From: Chara braunii
Lineage: Eukaryota; Streptophyta; Charophyceae; Charales; Characeae
DNA: 21,146 nucleotides
Reading direction: 5' to 3'
Assembly (NCBI GenBank): GCA_003427395.1
Contig: BFEA01000010.1
Span: 5,115,434 to 5,136,579, forward strand
The notes beneath the pieces were generated by a model, which did not search any database, was not told the DNA's origin, and was given only the letters and a program-made list of their open reading frames with translations. The stretch's first letter is position 1, and the number at the start of each line of letters is the position of its first letter. Both the position numbers and the translations under genes were made by a program. Positions 17,387 through 21,146 of this stretch are shown in pieces.

Positions 17387-17989
17387 ATGTCTATGGTCAG
17401 ACCCCTTCAAGGGGCGATGCTAGTCAACTTGATGAGGGAAAGAAACACCAAGCTGCTTAAGCTCCTTGACGTGTTGCTAGCTCACACCTGGAGGAAGCTA
17501 TGGCGAACGATCCTTGTAACATCCGTCGCCAAAATTTTTCTTTTACCTCGGTCCCTGGGGAGGGCGATGGGCGCGTCGTCCTCTCTCTTATGGAACGATA
17601 CGGGAGGTTGTGGGGAAGCTCTTGGGTATTTGGAAGTTCCAGTGAGAAAGAGATACAACTGTGAGACGGACGTTGATGCACAGAGGGTGTTACGCGCTCG
17701 TTACAAAGACATTATTGAGCTTGGGGACGTTAAGCAATCCAAAGGAAAACCGAAACCAAACCTTGACCCCTCCATACCCTCCCCCGCCCCAAGGGGCGGA
17801 AACTTAAAGGACCTGAGAAAAAAATGGGAAAGACAAAAAAAACCCTGGCAAGCTAACTACTCATCCCACCCCACTCCTCTCCCCTGTCTGTCTATCACTC
17901 CAAAATCCCTACTGACCATGGATTGGTGCGCGATGAGGACATCGCAAATGAGTGGGGGGAATATTTCGCGACTGGTGAGTCCCGAATGA
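17387..17989 (+). CDS. hypothetical ORF, 200 codons
   Basis: The ORF begins with a true ATG and ends with TGA 17987-17989. I do not recognise the product. The first third is leucine-rich and basic (L-L-K-L-L-D-V-L-L-A-H-T-W-R-K-L-W), possibly an amphipathic helix. The middle contains V-L-R-A-R-Y-K-D-I-I-E-L-G-D-V. The rest is K/P-rich and looks disordered. Its 3' end overlaps the second hairpin-plus-G-run element. It may be a chance frame; no splice sites or polyadenylation context were identified. Confidence 0.2.
   Translation: MSMVRPLQGAMLVNLMRERNTKLLKLLDVLLAHTWRKLWRTILVTSVAKIFLLPRSLGRAMGASSSLLWNDTGGCGEALGYLEVPVRKRYNCETDVDAQRVLRARYKDIIELGDVKQSKGKPKPNLDPSIPSPAPRGGNLKDLRKKWERQKKPWQANYSSHPTPLPCLSITPKSLLTMDWCAMRTSQMSGGNISRLVSPE
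17928..17960. repeat. hairpin-plus-G-run element, copy 2
   Basis: GCGATG-AGGA-CATCGC (17930-17945) is the same hairpin as at 16749, with one change in the loop, followed by AAATGAGTGGGGGGA. Flanking sequence outside about 34 bases does not match copy 1. Confidence 0.65.
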
Positions 17990-19447
17990 TTTCCCGTCAC
18001 TCGAAAGACTGTATATGACCAATTTGTGCACGGCAGAGAAAACCGGAAGCAGGAATGCTAGAAAGATCGGAAGCGTGGGCACAGACAGTAGGAAGCTAGA
18101 GGCTGCCCAGGGTCGTCGGGACCGCCAAACTAGAAAAAGACTGTCTAAGCAGGAAGCGACAAAGGACTGTGAGAGAATAGCAGGGGCGATTCTTTTCCCA
18201 AGGATGGAGAAGGGCCGCCGGGAAGTTGGTAGTAGCATAGGAGGTGCGCAGCAAGGAAAGGAAGGAAGCGGGAAGGAACAGGGCGCAAGGCGCTGACGTG
18301 ACACGGCGGCAAGAGGGTCAAGGAGACTGCAGGTTAGGTGGGAGCCGGCACCCGGAACGGAATAACATGCGGGACGCAATAGGAGCAGGGAGCGGAGATC
18401 GCTGTAAGGCGGAAGGACGTCAGGAGCACCAAGGAAAGACGTGGCGGGGCAGGAGTGTCGGGGACCATATGGGATCGAAGGACGGGGCGGTACCAGGAGG
18501 GCGAAGTACCGGGAATCGCGTGAGACTAAGGAAAAGACGTAATGCAGGCGAGCCGAAGTGCCAGGGACCGCGTGGGCCTAGATAAAATGGCGGCACCAAC
18601 GAAACCACTAGCAGGACGGGTATCGACGGGATAAAGTGTCAGGAGCCGCCGACGGGGGCTGAAGACCGAAGCCGTCGGCGGAATAAAGGGCGACCGACCC
18701 AAGGGGGGAACACGAGAGCGGGTCGTCACCCGGGGCGATGCCGGAAAAAGGAGAAAGACTAGGGATAATAAGAAAAAGAGGAGAAGTCGGGTGCTGACGG
18801 GAATCGACAAGAGAACGAAGGAGACGGACGTGAGACGGGAAAGACGGAAGGCACTTGGGGCGACCCAAGGGGACCCTGGATCAAATGCAACAACGATAAA
18901 AATAAAATAACATGATATCAGGCGGTCGGGACCGCCCGGGACAGGGGTCCGGGTGAGAATGATAAGTACCACCGCGGCAAGCGCAGGCGGGAGGTGCCGA
19001 AGGGAAAAAGAGGAGCGAATAATGGTAATGAGGGGGCCGGCCAGCAGTCCGAGTACCCCGGATCAGCCAGGCCAAGAAAAAAACCGAAGTTCCAAGGGCT
19101 CCACGTGGAAAAAGGGCTGCCGGAGAAAATCGGAGCGAGGGGTCTCAAACTGGAAGCGGCGACAGCAAAAAGAAGCCCCCTTTGGCCCTGGGGGTGCCAC
19201 TATTGCAGTCCGAGGTGTAACGTCCATATGCCGATTGCAAAATCAGGTCTTGAGAAAGGTCCAACAGCTAGAAAGAGGAGAAATAGTTGTTGAACACTTG
19301 TCCCAACAGTAAATAAAAGAGAGAGGAGGGAAAAGGGGGAGAAAAGGGGGGAGAATGAGACAAAGGAGGAGGAATGAGTGGAGGAAAACGTGCCGTCAGG
19401 TTGGGACTGCAGCGGTAGGGACAGGCAGGTCTCAATGATGACCTCAT
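17990..19447. other. purine-rich stretch, no confident gene
   Basis: The + strand is strongly A/G-rich. Several short overlapping + frames (18015-18296, 18244-18585, 18953-19312, 18994-19293) encode R/G/K/E-rich sequence without domains. The end of 18953-19312 reads as a plausible helix (L-Q-N-Q-V-L-R-K-V-Q-Q-L-E-R) before TAA, and could be a remnant of a real protein. Loosely repeated segments of the form AAGTxCCxGGxAxCGCGTG occur near 18505 and 18557. Confidence 0.4.
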
Positions 19448-19468
19448 CCCTCCTAGATCCTAGGAGGG
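19448..19468. other. inverted repeat CCCTCCTAG-3-CTAGGAGGG
   Basis: Perfect 9-base arms (19448-19456, 19460-19468) are separated by ATC. The function is unknown. Confidence 0.65.
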
Positions 19469-19616
19469 CAGTCCGGATTGCAAAGATAAGGTCCTTAGGG
19501 CATTATCTCAACAATATCTGAATTTAAGTAGCAAAAATAAGGAAAAATGCTGATGTGAGTTGGCCGACTCATTTTTGGGCCTTAGATCTGAGATGTGATT
19601 TTGCGGAGGAGGAGAT

Positions 19617-19652
19617 CTAGCCGTTTTTTGTGGGCTGACACAAAACGGCTAG
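19617..19652. other. long hairpin, 14-base stem with two-base bulge
   Basis: The left arm CTAGCCGTTTTTTGTG (19617-19632) pairs with CACAAAACGGCTAG (19639-19652) around the loop GGCTGA, with two extra T on the left arm. It could be a foldback of a small element or chance. No terminal repeats around it were recognised. Confidence 0.6.
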
Positions 19653-20607
19653 CTCCGGAATAAGTTGGCAACAAAAGGGAGGGAAATCAAAAGAGGAAGA
19701 AGACAAAAATTGAGTATTTGACCCAAGGTTTGAGCCAGATACACCAGAAAGTTGGAAAATTGAAGGTGGGAGCTCAAATTTGAACCAAGGGGAGCTTGGA
19801 GTAGCTCGAAATGATGGAAATCATGGATCTCAGCCAAATCCAAGGCTGAGATTGGAGCCGCCACTTGGAAAAATGCAACGGCCTACCCAAAAGAGGCCTA
19901 GACCAGGAAAAAGACGAAAAATAGGCCTTTAGGCCCTCAAAATTCAATAAAGGCTGCATTTTGGGAAGTGGTACCCCAAAAGGCAGCTTTTTTTGAAGTA
20001 AAAAGAGGCCGGCGTAGACGAAGGAGTAGTCCGAGAAGGTACCGGTCTCTCAAGCTGCATGTACCTGACCAAAATGAGGCCCAGGTACCTCCAGATACAC
20101 CAAAACCGGAAATTTGGCATTGGGGGCGCCTCGGTTCACCTATAGGCACTTGGAGAGGCCTAAGGGTTGGGCGGTGCACCAGTTTCAGCCTACATAAGCT
20201 GGAGGTGCAGGCCGCCATTCCCACTTGAGCATGAGAGGAGCCCATTCTGCCAAAATGAGTCCGTGAGTGAGTACTAGTGAGATAGAGCAAGGAAGTGAGA
20301 GTCGGAGCTAGCCTGGAGCCTGGCTATGGTGATGAGACTAAGGGAGAAGGCCTAGAGGCTAGGAGGAAGCAAGGAGAGTGGTCCGCCATAGCCCTCAGGC
20401 TGTGAGGTAGGAGGAGACGCTGAAAGGGGTCCCCTTAGCCCTTCTAGAGGGAAGGACTTAGAGGTGGGAGTCTGCCATAACTTGAGAGGAGGAGTGAGAG
20501 AAGGAGGAGAAAATTTGGGAGTTGGGGAAGCCATACTCAAGGAGCTAGAACCAAGCTTGGGACTACATTGCTTAGGGACCAACAAGAGGTAGTGGGAAGG
20601 GAGGAAG
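19653..20607. other. stretch without recognisable gene
   Basis: No gene is supported. Short echoes exist, such as CCAGATACACCAGAAAGTTGGAAA (about 19735) and CCAGATACACCAAAACCGGAAA (about 20091), and GTCCGCCATAGCC / GTCTGCCATAACT near 20382 and 20470. These suggest old local duplication. The + strand is purine-rich up to the pyrimidine tract. Confidence 0.4.
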
Positions 20608-20786
20608 TTTCCCCTCCTTCTTCCTCCTGTCTTCCTCTTCTTCTTCTTCTTCTTCCTCTCCTCCCTCTCCTCCTTCCTCTTCCCTTTCTTCTTCTTCCTC
20701 CTCTTCGTCTTCTTCTTCCTCCTCCTCCTCCTCCTCCTCCTCCTCCTCTTCTTCTTCTCCCCCTTCCTCATTTTCTTTCTCCCTCC
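20608..20786. repeat. homopyrimidine (TTC/CTC)n tract
   Basis: Of 179 bases only three are purines (G 20629, G 20707, A 20770). It contains runs of TTC (about 20636-20655) and CTC/TCC (about 20718-20750). Such tracts can form triplex (H-DNA) structures; that is general knowledge and was not tested here. The minus-strand open frame across it encodes K/R/E runs and is an artefact. Confidence 0.95.
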
Positions 20787-20787
20787 A

Positions 20788-21146
20788 AAACTGTGATTTT
20801 TACTGATCTTGATGCCTGTGTAAGTTGCGATTCATCCTAGGATACTTCGGAGATCATTCCTCTAGTGTAGATGTCATCAAACTTGTCATTTTGTTGATTT
20901 GGATGCCTATGTGTGTTGCGCTTCATCTTGTGATACTTCACTGATTATTCCTCTAGTGTAGATGTCATCAAACTTGTAATTTTGCTGATTTGGATGCCTA
21001 TGTGTGTTGCGCTTCATCTTGTGATACTTCGGAGATCATTCCCCTAGTGTAGATGTCATCAAACTTGGCATTTTGCTGATTTGGGTGCTGGGGTGTGAAG
21101 CGCTTCATCTTGGGATACTTCGGTGATGTTTCCCCTAGTGTAGATG
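20788..21146. repeat. 91-base satellite, about four copies, continues past the window
   Basis: The phrase GTAGATGTCATCAAACTT recurs with GTAGATG at 20867, 20958, 21049 and 21140, exactly 91 bases apart each time. The first unit starts at AAACTG, 20788, directly after the pyrimidine tract, and is more diverged than units 2 and 3. The array is cut by the window end. Confidence 0.95.

Noticed and set aside
20352-20771. 139-codon minus-strand frame with poly-Lys/Arg
   Set aside because: It is a translation of the GAA/GAG side of the homopyrimidine tract.

Overview
This is eukaryotic nuclear DNA from what looks like a large, repeat-rich genome. It has no operons, rRNA, tRNA or CRISPR array that I can see. 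It holds a decayed Ty3/gypsy-type retrotransposon, several unrelated families of tandem repeats, long stretches without a recognisable gene, and seven isolated ambiguous bases. The pol wording is of the plant/algal/fungal Ty3 kind. I lean towards a streptophyte alga or early land plant, possibly Chara-like, but the sequence alone does not prove this.

Layout. Positions 1-53 are a homopyrimidine tract. From 54 to 2925 I recognise no gene. From 2926 to 6324 there are four tandem, same-strand paralogues (A-D) of a protein family I do not recognise. Each is about 250-265 codons, starts with ATGGC and carries a [GR]PFxG block 562-583 bases after its ATG. Only D is uninterrupted; A, B and C each need a frame change. 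After a 454-base gap, a Ty3-type element runs from 6779 to 13293 in the order Gag, protease, reverse transcriptase, RNase H, integrase. It is a pseudogene with nine in-frame stops, four frame changes, an altered protease motif, and a lysine at the catalytic glutamate of integrase. At 13438-13576 lies a 66-base tandem repeat. At 13758-14407 there is a broken acidic/basic ORF with a SUMO-interacting-like motif; it shares a short W-FG-F motif with the element's Gag.

From 14408 to 20607 I find no confident gene. The stretch holds a diverged ~240-base duplication, a 39-base tandem repeat ending in a hairpin, a 24-base minisatellite, a hairpin-plus-G-run motif present twice 1.18 kb apart, another ~66-base repeat, one unassigned 200-codon ORF (17387-17989) and some hairpins. 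The window closes with a nearly pure 179-base homopyrimidine tract abutting a 91-base satellite that continues past the end.

The most interesting object is the four-gene array just upstream of gag on the same strand. It is either a host family next to which the element inserted, or an accessory ORF set carried by a Ty3 element. I could not find LTRs, so the sequence here does not decide between these.
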